Assembly: GCF_003977595.1 (NCBI RefSeq)
Contig: NZ_RYYR01000007.1
Coordinates: 62,001-126,000, forward strand
Length of the DNA: 64,000 nucleotides
Origin: Lysinibacillus antri
GTDB lineage: Bacteria > Bacillota > Bacilli > Bacillales_A > Planococcaceae
Direction: 5' to 3'
Shown here: one piece after another, positions 53,940-62,754 of the stretch
Layout of the letters: the number at the start of each line of letters is the position of its first letter
Numbering within the stretch: position 1 is the first letter of the stretch
Translations under genes and position numbers: made by a program
The notes under the pieces: model-generated
What the model saw: only the letters and a program-made list of their open reading frames with translations
What the model was told of the DNA's origin: nothing
The model's database searches: none

Positions 53940-55115
53940 GTGAATTTTCAACCGACGACATTACAGGAGAGAATTAGTTCGCTCGATATTTTGCGCGGAG
54001 TAAGTTTACTAGGGATTTTACTAGTAAATATGTTTGCGTTTTATTTACCAATGCCGCACATCTTAGACTTAACCAATTGGTTCACGGATGCAAAAGACAT
54101 CATTTGGCATCAAACTTTGGATATTTATGTACAAAGTAGTTTTTATCCTTTGTTTTCAATGCTTTTTGGCTATGGGTTAACGATGCAATTTTTGAAAGCA
54201 CAACAAACAGGTACAAACTTTTATAAATTTGGTCCAAAACGGCTTGCTATTTTATTATGTATTGGCTTACTTCATGCATTTTTTATTTGGTGGGGCGATA
54301 TATTAACAACGTATGCCTTTTGTGGTTTCTTCCTATTACTATTTATCCGATTTAGTGGGGGCTGGTTACTTACCTTTGGACTAGTCATTAATGGTTTTAT
54401 GCATTTATTTCTAATCGCCCTTTTTGTATTAATGGGGGTTGCTAATTCTGAAATCGAGAACTTAGCGGTAGATATTACGACGATCAAGAATGCTATTACT
54501 GCCTATGGAACAGGTAATTGGATGGATGCGTTTCTTCAAAGGTTAGTAGATTTATCGGTTCAAATGAGTCCAGAAATGTGGATTGCTGCGATTATGACCA
54601 TTTTACCCTATATGTTAATCGGTGCTGCTGCGGCAAAATGGCGTTTACTTGAGCGCGCAAAGGAATTAAAAGTGTTTTGGATGATTATTGCGATTAGTTT
54701 TGTAGCAGTAGGTCTATTCATTAAAAGTGCACCCTACATCTTTACACGTACGTATTTATTAGATTATTTAAAGGTGTATATAGGGGGTCCTATTCTTTCG
54801 ATAGGCTATATTGCCATAATCGTTTGTCTTTGTTACCTTCCATTTGCACTAAAACTATTAAAACCACTCGCAAAAGCTGGACGAATGTCGCTCACTCTAT
54901 ATATTATGCAGTCCATTATTTGTACCGTAATGTTCTATAACTTCGGATTTGGATTATATGGAAAAGTTGATGTACAAATGGGGACAATCATTGCGATTGG
55001 GATCTTTTTCATACAAATTGTTTTTGCAGAATTATGGTTTACAAAATTTAAACAAGGTCCGCTAGAGTTGCTCGTAAAGAAATTAACTTATAAGAAAATA
55101 TCATCTGAAAACTGA
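53940..55115 (+). CDS. DUF418 / YeiB-like membrane protein
   Basis: 391-aa polytopic membrane protein of the acyltransferase-like DUF418 family: N-terminal SLDILRGVSLLGILLVNMFA, WWGDILTTYAFCGFFLLL, and in the C-terminal DUF418 half LAKAGRMSLTLYIMQSIICT and LWFTKFKQGPLELLVKKLTY, a typical ending. Substrate unknown. GTG start 53940 with AAAGGAG. Single gene. Confidence 0.88.
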   Translation: MNFQPTTLQERISSLDILRGVSLLGILLVNMFAFYLPMPHILDLTNWFTDAKDIIWHQTLDIYVQSSFYPLFSMLFGYGLTMQFLKAQQTGTNFYKFGPKRLAILLCIGLLHAFFIWWGDILTTYAFCGFFLLLFIRFSGGWLLTFGLVINGFMHLFLIALFVLMGVANSEIENLAVDITTIKNAITAYGTGNWMDAFLQRLVDLSVQMSPEMWIAAIMTILPYMLIGAAAAKWRLLERAKELKVFWMIIAISFVAVGLFIKSAPYIFTRTYLLDYLKVYIGGPILSIGYIAIIVCLCYLPFALKLLKPLAKAGRMSLTLYIMQSIICTVMFYNFGFGLYGKVDVQMGTIIAIGIFFIQIVFAELWFTKFKQGPLELLVKKLTYKKISSEN

Positions 55116-55236
55116 GCAATTTCAGAAAATTTGATGTATGATAGTATTTAAGAAATGTTAGTTTACTAGGGGAACTTTTCCCTAACGAAAAACAGATTGA
55201 ATAAAACGTGGAAAAGTAGAAGGAGAGCCTTTATTT

Positions 55237-56139
55237 ATGAAGATTTTATCGTTTAAATTGAATGGGGAAGTAAAGTTTGGTCCAAAAGTAAAAAAAGAAG
55301 AAGCGGTTTGGGATGTATTAAAAATCCAAGAAGAGCTTAATGTTCTTCCTTCTTTTCCAGAAAATATTATTGACGGTGTGGCTTTAGGCTTCGATTTTGT
55401 AGAAAAGATTCGTAAGTTAGTAGAAGCTGCGAAAGAGTCAGATCAAGTAGAAAAATATAAACATGTGTTTACAACGATTGAATGGCTTTCACCAATTCCA
55501 AGAACGCCTAAAAATATAATTTGTGTCGGGAAAAATTACGATGCCCATGTCAAAGAAATGGGTGGAGAAGTTGCACCAAAAGATTTAGTCGTGTTTACAA
55601 AAGCACCTACTACGATTGCGGCAGATGAACAAGTATTGCCAATCCATGCTTCCAAAACAGCATCGTTAGATTATGAAGGTGAGTTAGCAATTGTCATCGG
55701 GAAACGTGGAAAAGAAATTCCTAAAAACCAAGCAATTGATTATATTTTTGGCTATACGATTGCAAATGATATTACGGCGCGCGATTTACAAGATCGTCAT
55801 GTACAATACTTCATTGGAAAAAGCTTAGAAGGAACATGTCCAATGGGGCCGTACATTGTGTCAAAAGATGAAATTCCTGATCCTCAAAACTTAAGTTTAG
55901 TTACAAAAGTGAACGGTGAAGTTCGTCAAAATGGTTCAACAAAAGATATGTTATTTACGGTTGAAAATTTAATTTCAATTTTATCTCAATATATCACATT
56001 AGAACCAGGGGACGTAATTTTAACGGGTACACCTTCTGGGGTAGGAAAAGGAATGACTCCACCTGTATTCCTACAATCAGGCGATGAAGTAAAAGTGTCC
56101 ATTGAAGGTATTGGAACGTTATCAAATCGATTTGAATAA
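55237..56139 (+). CDS. yisK: Fumarylacetoacetate hydrolase-family protein, YisK-like
   Basis: 300-aa FAH-fold enzyme; YisK of B. subtilis is an oxaloacetate decarboxylase that associates with Mbl. Core motifs: NIICVGKNYDAHVKEMGGE, SLDYEGELAIVIGKRGKEI (metal-binding Glu residues), DITARDLQD, LEPGDVILTGTPSGVG. Length and N-terminal lid domain match YisK; yisL follows, the same pairing as in B. subtilis. AAGGAGAG precedes the ATG. Confidence 0.88.
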   Translation: MKILSFKLNGEVKFGPKVKKEEAVWDVLKIQEELNVLPSFPENIIDGVALGFDFVEKIRKLVEAAKESDQVEKYKHVFTTIEWLSPIPRTPKNIICVGKNYDAHVKEMGGEVAPKDLVVFTKAPTTIAADEQVLPIHASKTASLDYEGELAIVIGKRGKEIPKNQAIDYIFGYTIANDITARDLQDRHVQYFIGKSLEGTCPMGPYIVSKDEIPDPQNLSLVTKVNGEVRQNGSTKDMLFTVENLISILSQYITLEPGDVILTGTPSGVGKGMTPPVFLQSGDEVKVSIEGIGTLSNRFE

Positions 56140-56146
56140 TCTACGA

Positions 56147-56186
56147 GATTCATAGAAGAATTTGTGATTCTTCTGTGAATCTTTTT
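56147..56186 (+). terminator. Terminator after yisK
   Basis: Fifteen-bp stem GATTCATAGAAGAAT with ATTCTTCTGTGAATC and five T. Confidence 0.85.
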
Positions 56187-56292
56187 ATTTTGATTGATAT
56201 GATCTAGTATGAATCCAAGACTCTTATATTTGAATCGCCTCTTTCCATTATGGTAGTATAATGCTGAGAAAGAAAATTAAGGTGGGGACAAC

Positions 56293-56658
56293 ATGGACTT
56301 TTTAACAAGCTCAACACATTTGCACATTACCGCTTGGGTAGTGGCATTAGTGTTATTTTTAGTGGGCGCCTTCGTATCAAAATCTAAAGGTATTCACATG
56401 GCATTACGATTATTCTATATTTTAACAATCATTACAGGTGGTGCATTGTTTATTGAAGCAATGGATTACGGTATGGGCATGCAATATGGAATTAAGTTTC
56501 TTTTAGGTATTTTAGTAATTGGTATGATGGAAATGATTTTAGTACGTCAAAAGAAAAACAAACCGACAACGATGTTTTGGATTTTGTTCGCAGTTTTCCT
56601 ATTTGCCGTTCTTTACATGGGATTCAAATTGCCAATGGGTCAAAATTTCTTAGCTTAA
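56293..56658 (+). CDS. yisL: YisL-family (DUF1516) membrane protein
   Basis: 121-aa four-helix membrane protein beginning STHLHITAWVVALVLFLVGA, then MALRLFYILTIITGGALF and KPTTMFWILFAVFLFAVLY; these are family features of YisL. Function unknown. AAGGTGGGG before the ATG; own terminator. Confidence 0.88.
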   Translation: MDFLTSSTHLHITAWVVALVLFLVGAFVSKSKGIHMALRLFYILTIITGGALFIEAMDYGMGMQYGIKFLLGILVIGMMEMILVRQKKNKPTTMFWILFAVFLFAVLYMGFKLPMGQNFLA

Positions 56659-56663
56659 TGACG

Positions 56664-56698
56664 AAATCGCAATGTACATCACGTGCTTTGCGATTTTT
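56664..56698 (+). terminator. Terminator after yisL
   Basis: AAATCGCAA (56664-56672) with TTGCGATTT (56688-56696), then T run. Confidence 0.8.
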
Positions 56699-56766
56699 CT
56701 TTTTGCATCGATGTGCTATTGTAGATGATAGATGATAGATGATGGTCTTACGAAAGGACGAGAAAT

Positions 56767-56928
56767 GTGATCCCAGCTATTTTGATTGGATTCATTGTGA
56801 TATTAATGGTGTTATTCGTTTTATTGGTAGTTTTACAACAACCGAAGCACACGACCGAAAGCGATACTATTTTGACAAAAGATGAAGTACAGGATATACA
56901 CCGAAAAAATAGGAAAGAGAAATCGTAA
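56767..56928 (+). CDS. 53-aa single-pass membrane protein
   Basis: GTG start with AAGGA 8 nt upstream; product starts MIPAILIGFIVILMVLFVLL, one transmembrane helix, then a hydrophilic, charged cytosolic tail ending RKNRKEKS. Short but with good ribosome site and typical codon use. Not recognised. Just upstream (56722-56744) the 7-mer AGATGAT is repeated three times. Confidence 0.6.
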   Translation: MIPAILIGFIVILMVLFVLLVVLQQPKHTTESDTILTKDEVQDIHRKNRKEKS

Positions 56929-57083
56929 TAAACATTCTATATATAACCATTATCAACTATTAAAAGGATTGTCACGGTTTTGTCTTATTTTCATGTGTAA
57001 TTTAGTGTTTTCTCTTTAAAAGATAGCGGTGTTTCTTTTTTTTTTGGTAAAATGTCGGTGGTAGGTTAAAGGAGAGGGATAAT

Positions 57084-58544
57084 TTGAATTTCAAAAAATG
57101 GATTAGTACGATTGCAGCTTCGGCTTTAATAGCTGCTACGTTTACAACATCATCTGTCGTACAAGCGGAAGAGACAAGCCCAATTGCAGATGAAACTATA
57201 TATGATGTGTTAGTTGACCGTTATTTTAATGGAACAAATGCGAATGATTTCAAAGTGGATGTTAATAATTTAGCAGAATTTGCTGGTGGAGATTTTAAAG
57301 GAATGGTCGATCAATTTGACCTTATTTCTGGTATGGGCTTTTCCATCGTGTCATTAGGATCGATTTTTGCAACTGAAACGTATAACGGGACGATGGTGAC
57401 AAGCTATTCCAAAATTGAGCCACAGTTTGGGACAGAAGAAGAATTTACACAGTTGGTTGAATTCGTTAATCAGAAAAAAGTGGACGTTATGATTGATTTT
57501 CCAATTTCAAATGTTAGTGAAAATCACGAATGGGTTAGTGATCCAGCGAAAGTGAACTGGGTTGCAGAAACAGCCAATGGAAAAGTACGTTGGGATTTAA
57601 AAAATGAAGAAGTTCAAACGGCTTTAATCGAAGCGGTCGAGAACTTTATTACGACATATAATATTGGCGGCGTACGTTTAACGAATTTAGATAATGCCGA
57701 TACGTCATTTCTAAATAAGATGATTGATGCGATCAAAGAAGCAAAAGAAGGAATCTATGTTATTTCAAATGAACAAAGTGATGCGAATTTCGATGCGACG
57801 TATTATGAAGAAACAAATGAAGCATTCCGAAACGTCTATAAAAATGTGGATCAGGATTCATCAAACTTATTAACAAATGTAGAAACTTTTGCGCAAAAAG
57901 AAGGGGCTCCTACCCAACTGATGATTGACCATCTAAACAAAGATCGCTTTGTTTTCGATGTGGAGTTATTCCCGCCAACGCGACTAAAGCTTTCTTTAGC
58001 TACAGCATTACTTTTACCTGGTGTCCCGGTTGTACAATATGGAACAGAAATTGCGATGAATGGGGAAGCAGGTCCAGAGTCTCACCAAATTTATAACTTT
58101 AAAACAGATAAAGAATTAGTTGATTTTATTACAAATATTCAAACGCTTCGTTCTCAGTCTGAAACATTACGTCGCGGCGATTTTAAATTAGTGAAAAATG
58201 AAAATGGGTTGTTAGTGTTTGAACGATCTTCTGATGAAGAAAGATGGATTGTCATTATTAACAATACAGGTGTGACAACTCGTGTGGACTTTACAGAAGA
58301 AGAATTAGGTAAGGATAAAGAAGTTCGTGGGATGCTTGAAACTGATGTAATCCGCGCAGATGACAATGGGGTTTATCCAGTTGTCATTGATCGTGAGGTT
58401 GTGGAAGTGTATCAAGTAATTGATGAAATCGGCTTTAATATTAAATATTTAATTTTATTAGCAATTGTGTATATTGTATTTATTGGCTTTATTATTGCCG
58501 TTGTTAAAAAAAGTAGACGAAATAAAAATAAAGCAGCTCAATAA
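57084..58544 (+). CDS. Membrane-anchored GH13 (alpha-amylase-like) protein, probably inactive
   Basis: 486-aa exported protein: signal peptide (1-28, IAASALIAATFTTSSVVQA), (beta/alpha)8-type GH13 body with IYDVLVDRYFNGTNANDFK, a beta-domain (about 380-445) and a C-terminal transmembrane anchor (LILLAIVYIVFIGFIIAVV) with basic tail. Catalytic regions are degenerate: region I Asp138 is kept but NH becomes SN; region II GVRLTNLD has Thr200 where the nucleophile Asp should be; region III has Glu230; region IV reads DHLN (282-285) instead of DNHD. Likely a sugar-binding or scaffold pseudo-enzyme. TTG start after AAAGGAGAG. Confidence 0.82.
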   Translation: MNFKKWISTIAASALIAATFTTSSVVQAEETSPIADETIYDVLVDRYFNGTNANDFKVDVNNLAEFAGGDFKGMVDQFDLISGMGFSIVSLGSIFATETYNGTMVTSYSKIEPQFGTEEEFTQLVEFVNQKKVDVMIDFPISNVSENHEWVSDPAKVNWVAETANGKVRWDLKNEEVQTALIEAVENFITTYNIGGVRLTNLDNADTSFLNKMIDAIKEAKEGIYVISNEQSDANFDATYYEETNEAFRNVYKNVDQDSSNLLTNVETFAQKEGAPTQLMIDHLNKDRFVFDVELFPPTRLKLSLATALLLPGVPVVQYGTEIAMNGEAGPESHQIYNFKTDKELVDFITNIQTLRSQSETLRRGDFKLVKNENGLLVFERSSDEERWIVIINNTGVTTRVDFTEEELGKDKEVRGMLETDVIRADDNGVYPVVIDREVVEVYQVIDEIGFNIKYLILLAIVYIVFIGFIIAVVKKSRRNKNKAAQ

Positions 58545-58549
58545 ACCAT

Positions 58550-58588
58550 AATCGGTAAAATCATGAATTTGATTTTACCGATTTTTTT
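58550..58588 (+). terminator. Terminator after the GH13-like gene
   Basis: Perfect 14-bp stem (AATCGGTAAAATCA with TGATTTTACCGATT), six-base loop, seven T. Confidence 0.9.
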
Positions 58589-58700
58589 GTTTCTATGACT
58601 AGTTCAATTTTTGGATTCATAAACATAGAGTTATTACGATAGAAGTGTATTTGAGAGGTGAAATTTTCGGGAAGTGAACTAGGAATTGCGAAACATGTTA

Positions 58701-58755
58701 GTGAGTGGACTTAGCACACAGACTTGTCTTAGTGCTTTCTGTAAGGTCCACTCAC
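58701..58755. other. Large hairpin upstream of the opp operon
   Basis: Ten-bp perfect outer stem GTGAGTGGAC/GTCCACTCAC (58701-58710 with 58746-58755) enclosing GCAC/GTGC and AGAC/GTCT pairs. No T run, so not a standard terminator; possible leader structure or operator about 75 bp before the first opp gene. Confidence 0.5.
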
Positions 58756-58828
58756 ATAAAATCAGTACCTACTAACGTTTCTAGAATTCTACTGACATAG
58801 ATTGCTTGAAAGGGGAATTCGAAAAATC

Positions 58829-59833
58829 GTGGATGTATTGTTAGAAATTAAAGAGTTGCATACGGGTTTTCGAATGAATGATACTTTCTACAATGCGGTG
58901 GATGGTGTTTCGTTAAGCCTTCGGAAAAATGAAATTCTTGCCATTGTGGGGGAATCGGGCTGTGGAAAAAGTACACTTGCCACATCCATCATGGGGCTTT
59001 TTGATCAACGAACAACGCGAATACAAGGGGAGATTTTATATCAACAGAAAAATTTAGCAGCATTAACAGAAGAACAATTAAATGAAGTGCGCGGCCTTGA
59101 AATCAGCATGATCTTTCAGGACCCTCTTTCAGCTCTTAACCCATTGATGCGTGTGGGGGATCAAATCGAAGAAGGGTTAATTTATCATACTGATTTATCA
59201 AAAGAAGAACGTAAACAGAGAGTCTTAACATTATTACAACAAGTAGGCATTCAAGATCCTAAGCACGTGGCAAGGCAGTTTCCTCATCAATTATCAGGTG
59301 GGATGAGGCAAAGGATTATGATTGCCATTGCCATTTGTTGCAAACCGAAAATCATCATAGCCGATGAACCGACAACTGCTTTAGATGTTACAATCCAAGC
59401 GCAAATTTTGGATTTACTTGTAGAGCTACAAAAAGAAACAGGAGCAGGCATTATTTTAATCACCCATGATTTGGGGGTAGTTGCGGAAGTGGCGGATCGT
59501 GTAGTGGTCATGTATGCAGGGGAGATTGTGGAGGAAGCCCCTATAAAGGAATTATTTCTTCATCCCCAACATCCTTATACACGCTCTTTGTTTCATTCGA
59601 TTCCACAAATGAATAAGAAATCAGATCGTTTAAATGTTATTGAGGGAATCGTTCCATCATTAATTCATTTACCGCGGTCAGGCTGTCGGTTTGCGGATCG
59701 TATTCCTTGGATTCCGCAAGAGGCGCATGAAGAGAATCCACAACTTCATGAAATCTCACCTGGTCATTTTGTCCGATGTACGTGTTGGAAATCGTTCTAC
59801 TTTAACACAAGGAAAGGGGAACGGTATGTATGA
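58829..59833 (+). CDS. Oligopeptide ABC transporter ATPase (OppD/DppD-like)
   Basis: 334-aa ABC ATPase: Walker A VGESGCGKSTLATSIMGLFD, Q-loop IFQDPLSALNPLMRVGDQI, signature QLSGGMRQRIMIAIAI, Walker B IIIADEPTTALDVTIQAQIL, and the Opp/Dpp C-terminal domain with CRFADR and later CTC cysteines. GTG 58829 gives the normal MDVLLEIKELHTGF N-terminus, though AAAGGGGA is 12 nt away; the frame opens at TTG 58802. ATGA overlap with the next gene. Confidence 0.9.
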   Translation: MDVLLEIKELHTGFRMNDTFYNAVDGVSLSLRKNEILAIVGESGCGKSTLATSIMGLFDQRTTRIQGEILYQQKNLAALTEEQLNEVRGLEISMIFQDPLSALNPLMRVGDQIEEGLIYHTDLSKEERKQRVLTLLQQVGIQDPKHVARQFPHQLSGGMRQRIMIAIAICCKPKIIIADEPTTALDVTIQAQILDLLVELQKETGAGIILITHDLGVVAEVADRVVVMYAGEIVEEAPIKELFLHPQHPYTRSLFHSIPQMNKKSDRLNVIEGIVPSLIHLPRSGCRFADRIPWIPQEAHEENPQLHEISPGHFVRCTCWKSFYFNTRKGERYV

Positions 59834-60777
59834 GCTTTATGCAAATTCATAATTTAAAAGTTCACTATCCTGTACGAGGTGGAATATTAAACTCTGTAGT
59901 CGATTACATTTACGCAGTCGATGGGATCTCGATGGAGTTTGAAAAAGGGAAGGCGTATGGACTTGTTGGTGAATCGGGCTGTGGTAAGTCCACTACTGGA
60001 AAAGTCATCATTGGATTAGAGAAAATCACAGCAGGTCGCATTTGTTACGAAGGTGTGGATGTAACAAACAGTAATAACCATAGAAAGTCAGCGTTTAACC
60101 GCGACATTCAAATGATTTTTCAAGATGCCCACTCGAGTCTGAACCCAAGAAAACGCGTTCAAGATATTATCGCAGAACCAATTCGAAACTTTTTAAAACT
60201 AACACCAAAAGAAGAAAAGCGCAAAATTCATGAATTGCTTGAAATTGTCGGGATGCCAGAAGATGCGAAATATAAATATCCTCATGAGTTTTCAGGTGGT
60301 CAAAAGCAACGGATCGGAATAGCAAGGGCAATTGCAACGAACCCGAAATTAATTATTGCTGATGAACCTGTCTCTGCCCTCGATTTATCTGTGCAAGCCC
60401 AAGTATTAAATTTTATGAAAGAGATTCAAAGAGAATATGGCTTAAGTTATTTATTCATTTCCCATGATTTAGGTGTTGTGCAACATATGTGTGAGCATAT
60501 TTCGATTATGTATAAAGGGCGATTTGTTGAAACAGGCTCGAAATACGATATTTACAAAAATCCGCAGCATATTTATACGAAACGCCTCCTTTCCGCAATT
60601 CCAAACACATCGCCAATAGGCAGAGATGAAAGAAAAAAAGAGCGAATACTGGTGGAAAAGCATTATCAAGAAAACGTGAGAAAATATTTTGATAGACAGG
60701 CGCGCGTATTTGATTTAGTACCTGTATCAAAAACACATTTTGTCGCAGCGACTTCATCTATGAAGGGGGGCTTTTAA
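59830..60777 (+). CDS. Oligopeptide ABC transporter ATPase (OppF/DppF-like)
   Basis: 315-aa second ATPase. N-terminal MQIHNLKVHYPVRGGILN, Walker A VGESGCGKSTTGKVIIGLE, MIFQDAHSSLNPRKRVQDII, signature FSGGQKQRIGIARAIATNPK, Walker B LIIADEPVSALDLSVQAQVL. C-terminus diverges from the usual CxxRCP motif: it reads KYFDRQARVFDLVPVSKTHF and lacks the Cys pair. Overlaps the preceding gene by four bases and ends one base before the permease. Confidence 0.9.
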   Translation: MSFMQIHNLKVHYPVRGGILNSVVDYIYAVDGISMEFEKGKAYGLVGESGCGKSTTGKVIIGLEKITAGRICYEGVDVTNSNNHRKSAFNRDIQMIFQDAHSSLNPRKRVQDIIAEPIRNFLKLTPKEEKRKIHELLEIVGMPEDAKYKYPHEFSGGQKQRIGIARAIATNPKLIIADEPVSALDLSVQAQVLNFMKEIQREYGLSYLFISHDLGVVQHMCEHISIMYKGRFVETGSKYDIYKNPQHIYTKRLLSAIPNTSPIGRDERKKERILVEKHYQENVRKYFDRQARVFDLVPVSKTHFVAATSSMKGGF

Positions 60778-60778
60778 T

Positions 60779-61741
60779 ATGTGGAAAACCATTGTCCGGC
60801 GATTGTTTATTATGATTCCTCAATTATTTGTACTAAGTATTATCATTTTTATTTTAGCGAAGTTTATGCCTGGTGATCCGTTTACCGGTTTAATTACACC
60901 TGAAACAGATCCAGCTCGCATTGAAGAGTTATCGGAGAAGGCCGGGCTAAATGATCCACTCTATGTTCAATATATACGATGGATTGGGAACGCCATTCAA
61001 GGGGATTTTGGGATTAGTTACACATTTAAACGGGATGTTGGGGAATTGGTGGGGGAACGAGCTTTAAACACTTTTTGGCTCTCCTTATTTAGCGTCATTT
61101 TACTCTATTTCATTGCTATTCCTCTTGGTATTTTAGCAGGGCGCTACCAACATTCTCGATTAGAGAAGTCCATTGTTTTGTATAGTTTTATTACGTATGC
61201 GATTCCTACATTTGTGTTGTCCCTCGTATTTTTATATTTGTTTGGGTTTAAGCTTGAATGGTTTCCGACAAGTGGAAGCGTCGATATTCGCTATGACGAA
61301 GGGACATTTGGTTATTACTGGAGTAAATTTTATCATATTATTTTACCAGCTATCACCTATGCCTTATTAGGGACAACCGGTATTATTCAATATTTACGTT
61401 CAGAAATTATCGATGCCAAGGCAATGGATTATGTCCGCACAGCTCGCAGTAAAGGAATTCCGATGCGAATAGTGTATTCCAAGCACATTTTTCGAAACTC
61501 ATTACTTCCGATTGCTGCATTTTTAGGATTCACCATTACAGGGTTATTAGGAGGTTCCATCTTTATTGAAACGATCTTTGGATATCCTGGGATGGGGCAG
61601 TTGTTTGTATCTTCTATCAATTCTCGTGATTATAGTGTCATTACAGCCCTTGTCATGTTATTTGGTTTCTTAACCTTATTAGGTAGTCTATTGTCCGACA
61701 TTATTATGAGTATTGTAGATCCACGCATTCGGATTGAATAG
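60779..61741 (+). CDS. Oligopeptide ABC transporter permease (OppB/DppB-like)
   Basis: 320-aa permease with six helices, N-terminal RRLFIMIPQLFVLSIIIFIL, MPGDPF, and EAA-type loop YVRTARSKGIPMRIVYSKHI. AAGGGGGG upstream of ATG. Pairs with the OppC-like permease. Confidence 0.92.
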   Translation: MWKTIVRRLFIMIPQLFVLSIIIFILAKFMPGDPFTGLITPETDPARIEELSEKAGLNDPLYVQYIRWIGNAIQGDFGISYTFKRDVGELVGERALNTFWLSLFSVILLYFIAIPLGILAGRYQHSRLEKSIVLYSFITYAIPTFVLSLVFLYLFGFKLEWFPTSGSVDIRYDEGTFGYYWSKFYHIILPAITYALLGTTGIIQYLRSEIIDAKAMDYVRTARSKGIPMRIVYSKHIFRNSLLPIAAFLGFTITGLLGGSIFIETIFGYPGMGQLFVSSINSRDYSVITALVMLFGFLTLLGSLLSDIIMSIVDPRIRIE

Positions 61742-61764
61742 ACAAGTAGCGAGGAGGTTAGAAA

Positions 61765-62667
61765 ATGGCGAAAAAGAAATATAAGCGAAAACACTATCGA
61801 ACATCTTCCCCAACCGGATTACAAATTTTAATTCGTGAATTTTTAAAGGATAAGCTTGCATTGTTTTCTTTATTTTCATTAGCGTTTGTCATAATAGGCG
61901 TATTTGTTTGGGGTTATTACTTTATTGACCAAGAAACATTGATGCGTATAAGTTTAAGTGATTCCTATGCCAAGCCAGGGGGGGAATTTCTTTTAGGGGC
62001 CGATCAAGGTGGTAAAGATATATTTGGACAAATGATTATTGGGGCAAAAAACTCGATATTCATTGCCATCTCGATCACCCTTATTACAGGTGTGTTTGGC
62101 GTCATTGTGGGGTTAATCTGTGGTTATTACGGTGGCTGGATTGATCAATTGCTTATGCGTGTTATCGATTTTTTTATTACGATTCCATCTTTAATGTTAA
62201 TTATTGTGTTTGTGACAATTGTTCCAAAATATACGGTTGGCGCCTTTATTGTAATTATGAGTTTGTTTTTATGGACAGGCACTGCACGACTTGTACGATC
62301 TAAGACGTTATCTGAAAGTAAACGAGATTATGTACTTGCTTCGAAAACATTAGGTACGAGTGATTTTGTCATTATTGTTAGAGAAATATTGCCAAATCTC
62401 AGCTCCATTATTATTGTTGAGTTTACACTTAATTTTGCGGGGAATGTAGGGATTGAAACGGGCTTATCCTATTTAGGATTTGGGTTACCAATGACGACAC
62501 CATCTCTTGGTACATTGGTCAGTCATGCAAATAATCCACTAGTTCTCCAACAATATTGGTGGGTATGGTTACCTGCATCGTTATTGATTTTATTTATGAT
62601 GCTTGCCATAAATTATGTAGGACAAGCGTTAAGAAGATCCGCAGATGCAAGACAAAGATTAGGATAA
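61765..62667 (+). CDS. Oligopeptide ABC transporter permease (OppC/DppC-like)
   Basis: 300-aa permease with an N-terminal basic stretch KKKYKRKHYR, first helix LFSLFSLAFVIIGVFVWGYY, the family motif LGADQGGKDIFGQMIIGAKN and EAA loop DYVLASKTLGTSDFVIIVRE. GAGGAGG before ATG. Confidence 0.92.
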   Translation: MAKKKYKRKHYRTSSPTGLQILIREFLKDKLALFSLFSLAFVIIGVFVWGYYFIDQETLMRISLSDSYAKPGGEFLLGADQGGKDIFGQMIIGAKNSIFIAISITLITGVFGVIVGLICGYYGGWIDQLLMRVIDFFITIPSLMLIIVFVTIVPKYTVGAFIVIMSLFLWTGTARLVRSKTLSESKRDYVLASKTLGTSDFVIIVREILPNLSSIIIVEFTLNFAGNVGIETGLSYLGFGLPMTTPSLGTLVSHANNPLVLQQYWWVWLPASLLILFMMLAINYVGQALRRSADARQRLG

Positions 62668-62754
62668 CATGTTATACAAAGAGCCATTCCATTTATCTTA
62701 GCGATTAAATTGACTAACTTCGTACAAACTCATAATGAAGGAGTGTTGATAGAA

